A stretch of DNA of 34,994 bases from Phycisphaerae bacterium (GCA_018055905.1 JAGPGT010000011.1:1-34994); one strand, 5' to 3'; counted from the stretch's first letter, positions 1-10,004 are shown. Made by a program: numbers and translations. Notes: generated by a model from the letters alone, not told the origin.

Positions 1-2
1 GC

Positions 3-260
3 AGGGATGTGATCGGATCGATTCTGTGCTCGGCCTCGGTCTTCTACGCGGATGTCAGAGCCGCCCATGGCGTCGATTTCACGACGCATTTTCGCAGGGA
101 ATTGGAGGCCATGGAACCCTTCGCAGATCGCGGACTTGTTCAGATGCGGGATGACGGCCTGTTCGTGACGGATCTTGGCAGGGGATTCGTGCGGAATTTG
201 GCCAAGGTGTTCGACCTGTTTCTCTCGGGCAACAAGGTATATCGGATTTCTGGCCCATGA
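3..260 (+). CDS. hemN: Oxygen-independent coproporphyrinogen III oxidase, C-terminal fragment
   Basis: Partial gene entering from the left edge; about 85 residues remain. The radical-SAM enzyme HemN decarboxylates coproporphyrinogen III to protoporphyrinogen IX in heme synthesis. The remnant begins RDVIGSIL, matching the RRDVIxxLI stretch of HemN. It then has the family's C-terminal winged-helix-like pattern: FRRELEAMEPFADRGLV, a D-G-L-x-VT turn, then GRGFVRNLAKVFDLFL. The catalytic radical-SAM cysteines lie upstream of the window and cannot be checked. The frame is open to the edge, so the GTG at 9 is an internal codon and not a start. It ends 20 bases before the giant glycosyltransferase gene on the same strand, so the two might share a transcript although their functions are unrelated. 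A related HemN/HutW-type radical-SAM protein cannot be fully excluded. Confidence 0.85.
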   Translation, partial: RDVIGSILCSASVFYADVRAAHGVDFTTHFRRELEAMEPFADRGLVQMRDDGLFVTDLGRGFVRNLAKVFDLFLSGNKVYRISGP

Positions 261-280
261 CGGGCTGAAAGGTGAAACGC

Positions 281-3200
281 ATGAGTTTCTTGTCGGATGC
301 CGGTTACAGAGCCTTCTTGGAGGAGCACATCGGTGCACTTTCTGATGTTTTGGTACGGGAACATGTTACCAAAAGGTTCGAGGCATGGCGTCAGCAATAC
401 GGCAGCTACCGGCTGGCCGAGCGGGCGGTGGAACTGCTGAATTTGGAGCAGGACCGCCCGACTTGGCTATACCTTCGAGGGCCGTCGGATCTCGAGTGTC
501 TTCGAACCCTCGCGCAACGCCATCGGTTCGATGCCCGCCGGTTTCGGGGGTTTCTGGCGGAGGATTCGCTGTACGAGGGCCTCAAGCCCCAGTGGTTTTC
601 GCCATTTCCGGTTTGCCGAACAAGCGACTGGCGGGACTCTGAGGAGGCGGTTGTGATCACTCTCTCGGAGGATCGCCCGTTTCGCAACAACGGACGAGAC
701 TTGGGCAACGACTTCCTGACTCGTTTCATCGATGAATCCCGCCTCTCGATTCCGCAGGAGATCCACCGTAGATTGCAGGGGCGCCGGACGGTCTTATACG
801 TGGACTATCGAAAGGTCCAGACTCTAGCGGCTCTCGCGGAAGAGATTCGTAAAAACGCCGATTTCGCCACCGTGCTCTTGGTAAATTCGGTGCCAGGTTC
901 GGATTCGAAAGAGTTTGACGCGGTGATCGAGCAGCCCTTCTTCTATCTGTGGCCGTTGGTGTTCCGATCGCTGGCGCCGGACCTGTTTCATGTGAACGTC
1001 GGATGGGGGACGCAGGGACTTCCGTTCGCTCCTTTTGTCCCGAAAGATGCGATCATCGATTTCTACGATCTTTTGACCTTCGTTCGAGACGAGGCGCTGG
1101 ACGGTCATCACTCGGAACCTCTGGCTTTGACACGATCTTCGGAGAGAGTACTTTTCGAGCGGTTCCAGGGATTCGTCCACCGTTGCAGCGAAACAATCTC
1201 TGATTCGCTTGCAGCGATCTACCCTGGTAAACAGATCATCTCGGTGACGGAATACTTGCGAGAGCCGCTCTACGAGTCCCAGCCGGTCAGGGGGGATGGA
1301 ATCGTCCGACTCGTCTATGGCGGCCTACTGGTCCAGGAGGGCGCGGGCCCAGAAGACCCGCACTACAAGAACTTCTTCCAGATGGTGAAGTACTACTGCG
1401 GCGGAAACCTCCATCTGTATCTCTATCCGTCTCCCTATCTTTATGGATTCGGCGCACCGAAGGGGGTTGAGGAACTGATCCGACAGACGGGACGAAACAA
1501 CATTCACGCTTGCATGCCTTTGGCGGAGAATGAGTTTGTGCGGGAGATCACGCGGTATGACTTCGGCGTGTGTATGCCTACTCCGGAAGACGTCCGACCT
1601 ACGAGTTATGGTTATATCCTCCCCTCGAAGTTCATCACGTATCTGCGGGCCGGTTTGCCCATCGTGGTGCCGGAAGACCAGACATTTATTGCGGATCTGG
1701 TTCGGGATCATGGCCTTGGCGTGGTCTATGGATACGGCGACCACGACCGGATGCCTGACCTTCTGAATCGTCAGGACATGAAACAACTCAAGGAAAACGT
1801 GATGCGGTTCCGTTCCCGTTGGGCGATCGACCGAGGGGGCGAGAAGGTGGTGGCCCTGTACGATCGAATACTCCGAGCAAAGGCGGTTAAACGTCGCTTT
1901 ACACCAAGTTTTCCCGACAAACCGGAGGGTGTCAGTGCCGCGCCGGTTTCAGCCTCCGACTCCTCCGACGAGGCGATGTTGTCTTTGGATGGTCGGCGGT
2001 ATCTGTCCGAGCAGGAGTATTCGCGTTATGTGGAGGCCCGCATCAAACAGGCCGGGCCGTCCCTGGACAGTGAGTATGTGCGTAAGAAGCAGGCGGATTG
2101 GTCGGGTCGATATCATGTCGATCGGATGGCGCAGCGGGCTTGCGAGATGTTGGCCGAAATGGGGAATCCGCCATGCGTTTTGTACCTTGACGATATCCTG
2201 AGCCTGCATGCGACGGCCCAGATGCTCAAACAATCGAAATCGTTGACCCTGCGGGGTTTCATCGTAGAGGATGCTCTGTTGGGAAAACTGGATGCGCAAG
2301 TCTTCGGGGAATACCCGGTCTATTCGGCCGGACGCATCGAGGAGGTCGCAGTTCCGATTTTCAGCATCTCCGGCCGAACGCCAGCTGAGCGGAGGGGAAC
2401 TTGGCTGGCGAACGACTATCTTGAAAAATTCATCGACCTGAGTCGGTTCGATTCGGTTCGGGAGATGCGCCGGCGTTGGGACGGGAACGATGTCGTTCTG
2501 TATCCTCTGTACCGCGAGATTCACACCGTCGCGATTATGGCCTCGGCGGTTCGTCGTCGGGAGGAACGCCTGCGGAGCGTCGGCCTTTCGCCCCGGCCTT
2601 TGATTGACCAAGGATTCGACGAAACGATCGTTGAGCCATTTTTTTACCTTTGGCCGTTGATCTTCCAGATCGTGGAACCTTCGCTCGTGCATCTGAACGT
2701 GGGGTGGGGGATCCAGGCGATGCCCTTGTCGCCGTATATTCCCGACCGCCGACGGGCGGTCATCGATTTCTATGAGGTCCTTGGTTTTCTCCCCGATGCG
2801 TATTTCTCCAAGACGCATAGCACCGCCTCACAGGTCCGTGGCGCCGAAGAGCATTTCATCAAGAGCTACGATCACATCATTCACCTGTGTTCCGAGGAAA
2901 TCTCGACACGACTGGCGGAAAAGTACGATAGCCGAGCATCCATCGTCTCGGTGACCGAGTATCTTCAGGAACCGGTCTACAACAGGCCCTCGTCGAAAGA
3001 CGGCCTGATTCGTCTTGTATACGGCGGCTGTATGCTGGCCTCGACGAATCCCGACGACTTGTACTACCGCGCGTTCATGACCGTGGCGCCATACTTCGCA
3101 CGGGAGAATCTACACCTGTACATCTATAACAACCCCTATGTCGGCGTCCCCGGCGAGAACAACTCACTCCAGGAAGTGATTCGCACGCACGGCCTGGTGA

Positions 3201-6200
3201 ACATCCATTCCTGCGCGTCGCTGCCTTTGGAGGAGTTCGTCAGGAAGATCTCCGAGTACGACTATGGAACGACTCTGTTGCGTCCCAAGGATATGGACGG
3301 TTCGGACTACAACTATTTCATGGCCTACAAGTTCCTCAGCTATTTGCGAGCGGGCCTGCCGGTCGTAATTGACGCCGATAATCATTACATGGCGGGACTG
3401 GTCGAGCGATACAAGCTGGGGATCGTTCTGCAGGACCGCGACCTGGAGGACTTACCTCGTATTTTGAACGCCGCGGATCTTGCGTCGCTCAAGCAAAACG
3501 TCGTGGAGTTTCGAAACCGATTCAGTATCGACAAAGGCAGTGAGAAAGTTCTGAAGATCTACCGGGAGATTCTGGATCAGTCCGGTCTTGGCGCGATGCG
3601 CACTCTCGCGGCCAAGCGACGCATCGCACCCGCTCGGGTTCGTCGGTCTCGCCCCGCAGAAGGGACCGCGGTCGCGGCCCAGGGGACGGCGGATCGTTCG
3701 GATTCATTCCAGGAGATGATCGACGTCCTGGCCCGTAGGGAGAATCGGCTCTACTACCGCGACCAGTCGGCCAGAACGATGTCTTCCCTCGCCTCGCTCG
3801 CGCGACAGTTCGATCCCACCGTCATCGTCGAATTGGGCACGCTGGGTGGGCTTTCGCTTCGAACGTGGATCGCTTCGACGCAGCAAACCCGGATCTACGC
3901 AGTGGACCTGAGTTTCCAGACGCTTCGCGAGACGATGGAGTTTCTGCCGGCGGATCTCTCGCGAGTGACGCTCCTGGAGCAGGACATCCTTCAGACCGAC
4001 TTCTCCCGACTCTGGACGGCTCAGGACAAGGTGATCCTCTTCATCGACGCGCATGATCTTCCGAATGTGCCGATCATGAAGCACGTCCTCGAAACGGCTT
4101 TGCCCTCGCTGCCCGACGGCAGCCTAGTGGTCGTCGACGACCTTTGGTTTAGCGAAAAACGATTGACATCCGACAACGCCAGGGGCTTTCTGGAAGATTG
4201 TGTTTGCAGCGAGATCGACGAACTGCAGTGCTTCCGCGGCCATTACGCCCCCTATCATGAAGGCGGCTCCTTCATGGGTTTCGCAGAGGTGATCCCGTTG
4301 CTGGAGTTCGTCAACCGCCATGGCATCCCGCTTGTTCACGAGCCGGGCAGTAAACACGTGTTTTTCGTGTGGGAGAAAGGGTATCTTTCGTCCGAGCGGG
4401 TCTGGGCGACTCGTGGCCAAGAAGACTATGGCTCGGTGCTGTATCATCCCCTGGAGACCGTGCCGGTTCTGGTCCGAAATGCCCAGAAGATGCAAGAAAT
4501 CGCGTTCCGATACCGCCAGAAGGACATTCGTGGCGCCGCCGAGAGTCTTGCGAAGGCTCTCGAACAGGACCCTCACGATCCGGGACTCTCATATGGTTTG
4601 GCGGTGTGCCTGGCCCGGACAGGCCTGCTGACGCAGGCTCGGGATGTGCTGGAGAAGAATCTCCACGATTCCGCCAGTCCTCGTTATCGGCGTTTGTATG
4701 AGGATCTGGTCCGGCGGACGGGGGGGGCTGCGCCATGTCCTGCCGGACAGGAGCAGCCGTTGCGGTCAAACCCGGGTTTGACGATCTTTGCCCTGCCCAA
4801 AGCGTTTACTGGGCACACGGCGATCATTCAAAAGAACGCCCTCCGCAGTTGGGCGAGGTTGGATCCCAAGCCGGAGATCATCCTCTTCGGCGACGAACCC
4901 GGCACTGGCGAGATGGCGGTCGAGATCGGTGCCAGGCATGTCCCGGCAGTCGTCCGCAATGAGTTGGGTACGCCTCGGGTCGACTCGCTCTTCGAGACGG
5001 CGCAGAGTCTTGCCTCGCACGGTATCCTGGCCTACGTAAATGCGGACATCATTCTCATGCAGGACTTCGCTGCAGCGGTGCAGAAAGTGCAAAGCGAGCT
5101 TTTGCAATTTCTGCTCATCGGACAGCGATGGGATCTCGATGTCCTGGACGAGATCCATTTCTGTGAATCGGGCTGGCAGGAATCACTCCGGCGACAACGG
5201 GATGAACGAGGCACGCTCCATGCCGAGTCTGGCTTGGATTACTTTGTCTTTCGCAAAGGTCTCTGGTCCCAGATTCCTCCTTTCGCCATCGGGCGGACCG
5301 CCTGGGACAATTGGCTAGTGGCCGAGCCCCAAAGACGGGGCATCCCCATCGTCGACGGCACCGAGTTTATTACCGCAGTGCATCAGGATCACGATTACCA
5401 GCACGTTGTCGGTGGCCGATGCGGAGCTTGGAACGGACAGGAAGCCCTGAAGAACCGGTCTTTGGCCGGGCCCCTGGACGAATCTGCCTGTACCGCAGGG
5501 GCCTCCTGGATTCTGCGGTCCGATGCTCGCCTCGTTCGGACCTTGCCGCGTCAGCCCCAGGCGGGAACGCCGGTCTTCCGGACCCGCCGCATTAGCTGGC
5601 TGGTCAGGCAAGCCCAATGGCTGACGGATCGTGGGAAACCCGAGTTGGCTGCATGCAAATGGGAGGAGACGCTCAGTCTTCTTGACAAACTGATGTCTTT
5701 TCGGCGGCGGTCGGGGGCATCTGTCCCGTGGTTCGACGAAGGTCGAGTGATGCGATGCTATATGGCGGCGTGCGTTTCCTTGGCCAACTGCTGCGCCAAA
5801 CTGGGGCGCATCGAACAGGCTGCGGCGAGTTACTCAATGTTCCTGGATTCTCCGTGGATCAAGATCCCTCCCGCTCAGCGAGAGGAGTTGACAAGATTAC
5901 GCGACCAATTGATCAGTCCTAGATCGGCGAATCGAACCCCTGCCTCAGAGCTTCCCGACATTTCCGCCGGCAAGCCAGCCGCCGGCAAACGCATCGCGTT
6001 GATTGTCTCCATTCCGGATCGTCGAGAGGGCCTCCAGGGCGTCATTCGGGACATCGAGGACCAAGTCGACGAAATCCGAATTCTGCTCAACGAGTTCTCG
6101 ACCGTTCCACAGGATCTATACGCCTGTCGGAAGGTGAGCCGGATCGAGACCAGTCGTACGGGGGAACAGTTCGCCAGCGGGGTTTGGACTCTACTTCGAC

Positions 6201-9200
6201 CGGAGGACGACGCGTATGTGTTCGTTCTCGACGACGATATCCATTATCCGGCCGATTACGTTCAGAAGATGATTGCCAGCATCGAAGCCCACCAGCGACG
6301 GGGGGTCGTGGTCGTCCACGGGATGGATTTCTGCGAACCGTTCGCCGATTGCGTACGCGATCGGCTCGTATACCGATTCGAGTCTGCCCGTAGCTACGAC
6401 GGGGTGGTTGACGCCGGGGGAGTGGGTACGCTGGCTTTCCACACCGATACCATTCGACCGCAACTGAAGGATTTTCCAATTCCCAACTTCCGCGATCTCT
6501 GGTTCGCCGTGCTGGCGGCACGGGCGGGAGTGCCTATCATTTGCGTCGCGCGCGAGCCGTGTTGGCTACGATCTCGGCATGTTCCGGGCAAGCAACTGTG
6601 GTATCTGTTTAACGGACAGGGATGGAGAGAGCAAAAGAACCGGATTTTCCGAGAGAACCTTTTGCCGCGACTTGACCTGCGAGCTCCGAACCGGTGCAGG
6701 ACCCGGGATTTTACCATATTCTGCATCACCAATGGACGCAGTACATTCGAGTACTCCTCGCGGTCGGTCATGGAATCCGCGGATTTGAGAGACCGGATCG
6801 TGGTGTTGTCGAGTTTCAAGTTCTTGGACGCAATGACGCAGTGTGTCGAACAATGCGAGACCCCCTATTTCCTTAAGGTGGACGACGATTTCATCCTCCA
6901 TCCCAAAGCGCTGACGTACATGCAAAATCGGGTGCTGGCCTATCCTCGCCCGCAAGAGTTGGGAATCTATTATTTCCATCTCTGGGAGGATTGGACGTCT
7001 CGTGTCCGCGAGAGCATTAAAATTTACAGCGTTGAGGCCATTAGGAAGATCGGCGGATTCCGCCCCGACCATCTGGGCAAGGTGGACCGCACCACGCTGG
7101 CGCGACTGGAACAGGCTGGGTTCAAAATCGTAGCCGATCCTAGTGTTGTGGCGCTTCACGCCTGCGGGAGTTGGGAGGAACAGCTGGAGTACGAACGGCT
7201 CTGGAGTGATGACGCCGGCACGCCCTATCAGAAACCCACCCACGACGCGATGAAGGCATACTGCGGCACCAAGCCTCTGGAGCAACAGTATGAAATGAGA
7301 TTGGGTTTTCTGGAGTCTGTCAATCAGCGGTTGGAAACGCCGTTCCATGAGTTCCTGAGGGGCGCAGTTACTCCCTCGCTGCCTGTACCCCCCGCCGCGG
7401 CGGCAGGAAATTCGGGAGTCTTACGTGACAATGGACTGACGATCTTTGCTATGCCCAAGGCTTTCACCGGCCACGTGGGAACAATCCAGAAGAATGCCAT
7501 TCGCAGTTGGGCGTTGCTCGAGCCCAAACCGGAGATCATTCTGTTTGGGAATGAAACCGGCATTCGTGAGATGGCCGAAGAGGTGGGGGCCCGACACGTG
7601 CCTTCCGTCAGCCGCAATGAATTTGGCACTCCTTTGGTTGACAAGCTCTTCCATGCCGCTCAGGAGCACGCGAGCCACGATGTTCTGGCCTACGTGAACG
7701 CGGACATGATTCTCCTGCAGGACTTTATGCAGGGTGTGCAAACCGTTCGGCTTCGTCTTTCGGAGTTCCTTGTCATTGGGCAACGATGGGACATCTCGAT
7801 TCTCCAGGAGATCGATTATCGTGACCCGCAGTGGCGGTTGTTGCTGCAAAAACAATTGCAGCAGGACGCGATGTTACATGCGGAGTCCGGACTGGATTAC
7901 TTCGTTTTTCGCAAAGGCCTGTGGCCTCAGATCCCCCCGTTCGCCATCGGCAGGACCGCTTGGGACAACTGGCTGGTCATGAATCCTCGCAAACGAGGGA
8001 TCCCTGTGATCGACGCCACCGAAGGGATCACCGCAGTGCACCAAGATCATGCCTATGGGCACATGGCCGGGGGTCGTCATGAGGCGTGGAACGGCGTCGA
8101 GGCGAAGAGGAATCGCGTCCTGGCCGGACCCGCTGACCATCACGGATTGACGACCGGCTCTACATGGCTGCTGCGTGGCAACGGCGAACTGGTCGAGACC
8201 GGACCTCGGCAACCACGGTACATCGGTGCGGATTATCGAAATCAACGAAGCGCCTGGCTCATCCGGCAGGCGGAGGAACTTCTATCCGTGGGTGCCCGAG
8301 AACTGGCTGCGTGCAAGTGTGAAGAGGCGATATCGTGCATGGACGGTTGGCGGGAACTCCGACGAATAGGATGCATTCCCTCCCAAAACGAGGACGGCGT
8401 CGACATTGTCGGTCGGTATGTCGCCTGCCATACACTGCTGGCCCAGTGTTACATGCAGATGGGGCAACCTGAGCAGGTGGTCGCCACTTACACGCGACTT
8501 CTGGCCGATCCGCATGTGCGGCTCCCCGAAGCACAAAGGCAGTCCATCATACAGGCGCGCGATCTCGTGGCGACGAAACTGCAGGCTAGGACTCCGACGG
8601 CGGATTCGCTCCGCGTGCCTTCGATAGAAGAAGCAGCCACGGTTTCTGGGGCTCCTGTTTTCCGTGGGGTCTGCGGGGTTTCAAATTCAGGCTCCCGACC
8701 CCAAGTCACGGTGGTGACGGCCTGTCGCAACGCGCAACGGCATCTGAGGGAGTGCGTGCGCAGCATTCTGGGACAAACCTTGAGAAATTGGGAGCTGATT
8801 CTCATCGACGACGGCAGCACCGATGAAACACGGGGGATCATCGAGGAGTTCGCCCGTAGCGATCCTCGCATTCAGGCGCACCATTTCCCCGACAATCGCG
8901 GTCCTTACGTGCGGCGCAATTTCGCGATCCGCCGCGCCGCTGCGGATTTTGTCGTGATTCAGGACGCCGACGACATCATGTTTCCGACGAAGCTTCAACA
9001 ACTCTATGAGGCGATTACCCGGGATGCCAGTTTGGGGATGGTCGGTTCTGCGCATCGAACGTTTCTCGAAACGTTCCGCAGTCTCGAACTGACCGAGCGA
9101 TGCGAGTTGCCTGTCGATCATGAGACGATCGTCGCTTCCTGCGTGTCCTGGCGGGCGGCCATCAGCCACGGAACCGCCATAATTCGAAAATCGCTGTTCG

Positions 9201-9919
9201 ATACGATTGGCCTCTACGACGAAAATCCCTTTGCGGCCGACGCATTCTGGTCGGCCAAACTGGCGTTGTACTCCCAGGTCGGCGCTCCCGTGAAGCTGGC
9301 GAACCTTTCGGAACCTCTGACGTTGATCCGCGTTCATCCCGGCAGCCAGACGCAAACGCTGCCGGTGTTCGATCCCCGAGGCCGGCGGGTTCGGTATCGC
9401 CACTATTGCGAGTGCAAGCTCCGACGGATCCGCGAGAAGTGGAGGCAACAGCCGGATCTGGACGTCGCGGCGGAACTCCGCAACTGTTCGTGCTCCGATT
9501 TTCTCGTCCGGTTCAAGGCCAAGATCATTGAGTGGGAGAGCCAGGAGCTTCCGGTCCATTTTGTGAATGACTTGTTGGTCGGCGCGATGTCTTCGTTCCG
9601 CAAGAAAGCCTATGTTAGTTGTATGATCATCCTGAACGGATTGGAGGTCATGCGGCGGGACATTCCGCGTAAGGTCAAGGGGTTCGATTTGCTTCGAGCC
9701 TTGGCGCTGTGCGGTGCCGGATTGCGTCAGCGAGGTCTGGCGCAGCTGGAGCAGGAGATCGAACACCACGACAATCCCCTCGCCCGTCGATTCCTCCGGG
9801 ATCTGGACGAGCAAGGCGATTCGACGGACGTTCAGGGCTGGTTCCTTCAAAATATGTCCACCCTGGAACTTCGACTGCCGGGGGAAGAGCGGGAGCGGAT
9901 CCGCGTGGCCATGGCCTGA
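281..9919 (+). CDS. Giant multidomain glycosyltransferase/methyltransferase protein (about 3,212 aa)
   Basis: ATG at 281 is preferred over GTG at 272 because AAAGGTG (268-274) sits 6 bases before it. Modules seen, by residue: two diverged GT-B-like units (about 1-535 and 565-1105), each with an FxYLWPL-x-F core, an NVGWG motif and a Y/SK-x-YLRAGLPVV segment typical of GT4-like C-domains; a class I methyltransferase-like domain (about 1145-1385) with ELGTLGG at 1184-1190 and DD at 1286-1287; TPR-like helices (1406-1474); a GT-A-like module (1500-1770, NAD at 1587-1589) with a helical tail to 1884; GT-A-like segments with DDD at 1984-1986 and 2201-2203; a second copy of the NAD module plus tail (2386-2770, NAD at 2473-2475); a GT2 module (2807 on) with DDG at 2843-2845 and DADD at 2895-2898; and an unassigned helical C-terminus. 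No membrane segment or signal peptide was noticed, so it is probably cytosolic. Its place before fliD suggests modification of flagellar protein, which is inference. Acceptor and sugars are unknown. Confidence 0.85.
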   Translation: MSFLSDAGYRAFLEEHIGALSDVLVREHVTKRFEAWRQQYGSYRLAERAVELLNLEQDRPTWLYLRGPSDLECLRTLAQRHRFDARRFRGFLAEDSLYEGLKPQWFSPFPVCRTSDWRDSEEAVVITLSEDRPFRNNGRDLGNDFLTRFIDESRLSIPQEIHRRLQGRRTVLYVDYRKVQTLAALAEEIRKNADFATVLLVNSVPGSDSKEFDAVIEQPFFYLWPLVFRSLAPDLFHVNVGWGTQGLPFAPFVPKDAIIDFYDLLTFVRDEALDGHHSEPLALTRSSERVLFERFQGFVHRCSETISDSLAAIYPGKQIISVTEYLREPLYESQPVRGDGIVRLVYGGLLVQEGAGPEDPHYKNFFQMVKYYCGGNLHLYLYPSPYLYGFGAPKGVEELIRQTGRNNIHACMPLAENEFVREITRYDFGVCMPTPEDVRPTSYGYILPSKFITYLRAGLPIVVPEDQTFIADLVRDHGLGVVYGYGDHDRMPDLLNRQDMKQLKENVMRFRSRWAIDRGGEKVVALYDRILRAKAVKRRFTPSFPDKPEGVSAAPVSASDSSDEAMLSLDGRRYLSEQEYSRYVEARIKQAGPSLDSEYVRKKQADWSGRYHVDRMAQRACEMLAEMGNPPCVLYLDDILSLHATAQMLKQSKSLTLRGFIVEDALLGKLDAQVFGEYPVYSAGRIEEVAVPIFSISGRTPAERRGTWLANDYLEKFIDLSRFDSVREMRRRWDGNDVVLYPLYREIHTVAIMASAVRRREERLRSVGLSPRPLIDQGFDETIVEPFFYLWPLIFQIVEPSLVHLNVGWGIQAMPLSPYIPDRRRAVIDFYEVLGFLPDAYFSKTHSTASQVRGAEEHFIKSYDHIIHLCSEEISTRLAEKYDSRASIVSVTEYLQEPVYNRPSSKDGLIRLVYGGCMLASTNPDDLYYRAFMTVAPYFARENLHLYIYNNPYVGVPGENNSLQEVIRTHGLVNIHSCASLPLEEFVRKISEYDYGTTLLRPKDMDGSDYNYFMAYKFLSYLRAGLPVVIDADNHYMAGLVERYKLGIVLQDRDLEDLPRILNAADLASLKQNVVEFRNRFSIDKGSEKVLKIYREILDQSGLGAMRTLAAKRRIAPARVRRSRPAEGTAVAAQGTADRSDSFQEMIDVLARRENRLYYRDQSARTMSSLASLARQFDPTVIVELGTLGGLSLRTWIASTQQTRIYAVDLSFQTLRETMEFLPADLSRVTLLEQDILQTDFSRLWTAQDKVILFIDAHDLPNVPIMKHVLETALPSLPDGSLVVVDDLWFSEKRLTSDNARGFLEDCVCSEIDELQCFRGHYAPYHEGGSFMGFAEVIPLLEFVNRHGIPLVHEPGSKHVFFVWEKGYLSSERVWATRGQEDYGSVLYHPLETVPVLVRNAQKMQEIAFRYRQKDIRGAAESLAKALEQDPHDPGLSYGLAVCLARTGLLTQARDVLEKNLHDSASPRYRRLYEDLVRRTGGAAPCPAGQEQPLRSNPGLTIFALPKAFTGHTAIIQKNALRSWARLDPKPEIILFGDEPGTGEMAVEIGARHVPAVVRNELGTPRVDSLFETAQSLASHGILAYVNADIILMQDFAAAVQKVQSELLQFLLIGQRWDLDVLDEIHFCESGWQESLRRQRDERGTLHAESGLDYFVFRKGLWSQIPPFAIGRTAWDNWLVAEPQRRGIPIVDGTEFITAVHQDHDYQHVVGGRCGAWNGQEALKNRSLAGPLDESACTAGASWILRSDARLVRTLPRQPQAGTPVFRTRRISWLVRQAQWLTDRGKPELAACKWEETLSLLDKLMSFRRRSGASVPWFDEGRVMRCYMAACVSLANCCAKLGRIEQAAASYSMFLDSPWIKIPPAQREELTRLRDQLISPRSANRTPASELPDISAGKPAAGKRIALIVSIPDRREGLQGVIRDIEDQVDEIRILLNEFSTVPQDLYACRKVSRIETSRTGEQFASGVWTLLRPEDDAYVFVLDDDIHYPADYVQKMIASIEAHQRRGVVVVHGMDFCEPFADCVRDRLVYRFESARSYDGVVDAGGVGTLAFHTDTIRPQLKDFPIPNFRDLWFAVLAARAGVPIICVAREPCWLRSRHVPGKQLWYLFNGQGWREQKNRIFRENLLPRLDLRAPNRCRTRDFTIFCITNGRSTFEYSSRSVMESADLRDRIVVLSSFKFLDAMTQCVEQCETPYFLKVDDDFILHPKALTYMQNRVLAYPRPQELGIYYFHLWEDWTSRVRESIKIYSVEAIRKIGGFRPDHLGKVDRTTLARLEQAGFKIVADPSVVALHACGSWEEQLEYERLWSDDAGTPYQKPTHDAMKAYCGTKPLEQQYEMRLGFLESVNQRLETPFHEFLRGAVTPSLPVPPAAAAGNSGVLRDNGLTIFAMPKAFTGHVGTIQKNAIRSWALLEPKPEIILFGNETGIREMAEEVGARHVPSVSRNEFGTPLVDKLFHAAQEHASHDVLAYVNADMILLQDFMQGVQTVRLRLSEFLVIGQRWDISILQEIDYRDPQWRLLLQKQLQQDAMLHAESGLDYFVFRKGLWPQIPPFAIGRTAWDNWLVMNPRKRGIPVIDATEGITAVHQDHAYGHMAGGRHEAWNGVEAKRNRVLAGPADHHGLTTGSTWLLRGNGELVETGPRQPRYIGADYRNQRSAWLIRQAEELLSVGARELAACKCEEAISCMDGWRELRRIGCIPSQNEDGVDIVGRYVACHTLLAQCYMQMGQPEQVVATYTRLLADPHVRLPEAQRQSIIQARDLVATKLQARTPTADSLRVPSIEEAATVSGAPVFRGVCGVSNSGSRPQVTVVTACRNAQRHLRECVRSILGQTLRNWELILIDDGSTDETRGIIEEFARSDPRIQAHHFPDNRGPYVRRNFAIRRAAADFVVIQDADDIMFPTKLQQLYEAITRDASLGMVGSAHRTFLETFRSLELTERCELPVDHETIVASCVSWRAAISHGTAIIRKSLFDTIGLYDENPFAADAFWSAKLALYSQVGAPVKLANLSEPLTLIRVHPGSQTQTLPVFDPRGRRVRYRHYCECKLRRIREKWRQQPDLDVAAELRNCSCSDFLVRFKAKIIEWESQELPVHFVNDLLVGAMSSFRKKAYVSCMIILNGLEVMRRDIPRKVKGFDLLRALALCGAGLRQRGLAQLEQEIEHHDNPLARRFLRDLDEQGDSTDVQGWFLQNMSTLELRLPGEERERIRVAMA

Positions 9920-9982
9920 GCGGATTGCCTGAAATTTGAGGACCCGGCGTTTTCGGACGATAACAAGAGCGTGTGGGATTTG

Positions 9983-10004
9983 CCTCTCCGTCGGGACGGA
10001 GAGG
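9983..10004. repeat. Perfect inverted repeat (stem-loop) before fliD
   Basis: CCTCTCCGTC and GACGGAGAGG form a perfect 10-base inverted repeat separated by only GG. In RNA this would close as a stem of 8 or 9 pairs with a small loop. Flanking TTG (9980-9982) and CAA (10007-10009) could extend it past a two-base bulge. It lies between the giant glycosyltransferase gene and fliD. No T-run follows, so it is not a classical intrinsic terminator; a processing, attenuating or protective stem are alternatives. Confidence 0.6.

Noticed and set aside
9956-9963. GACGATAA as a sigma-28 -10 element for fliD
   Set aside because: The -10 word is good, but the octamer 11 bases upstream does not resemble TAAAGTTT; a TGAAATTT lies too far away.
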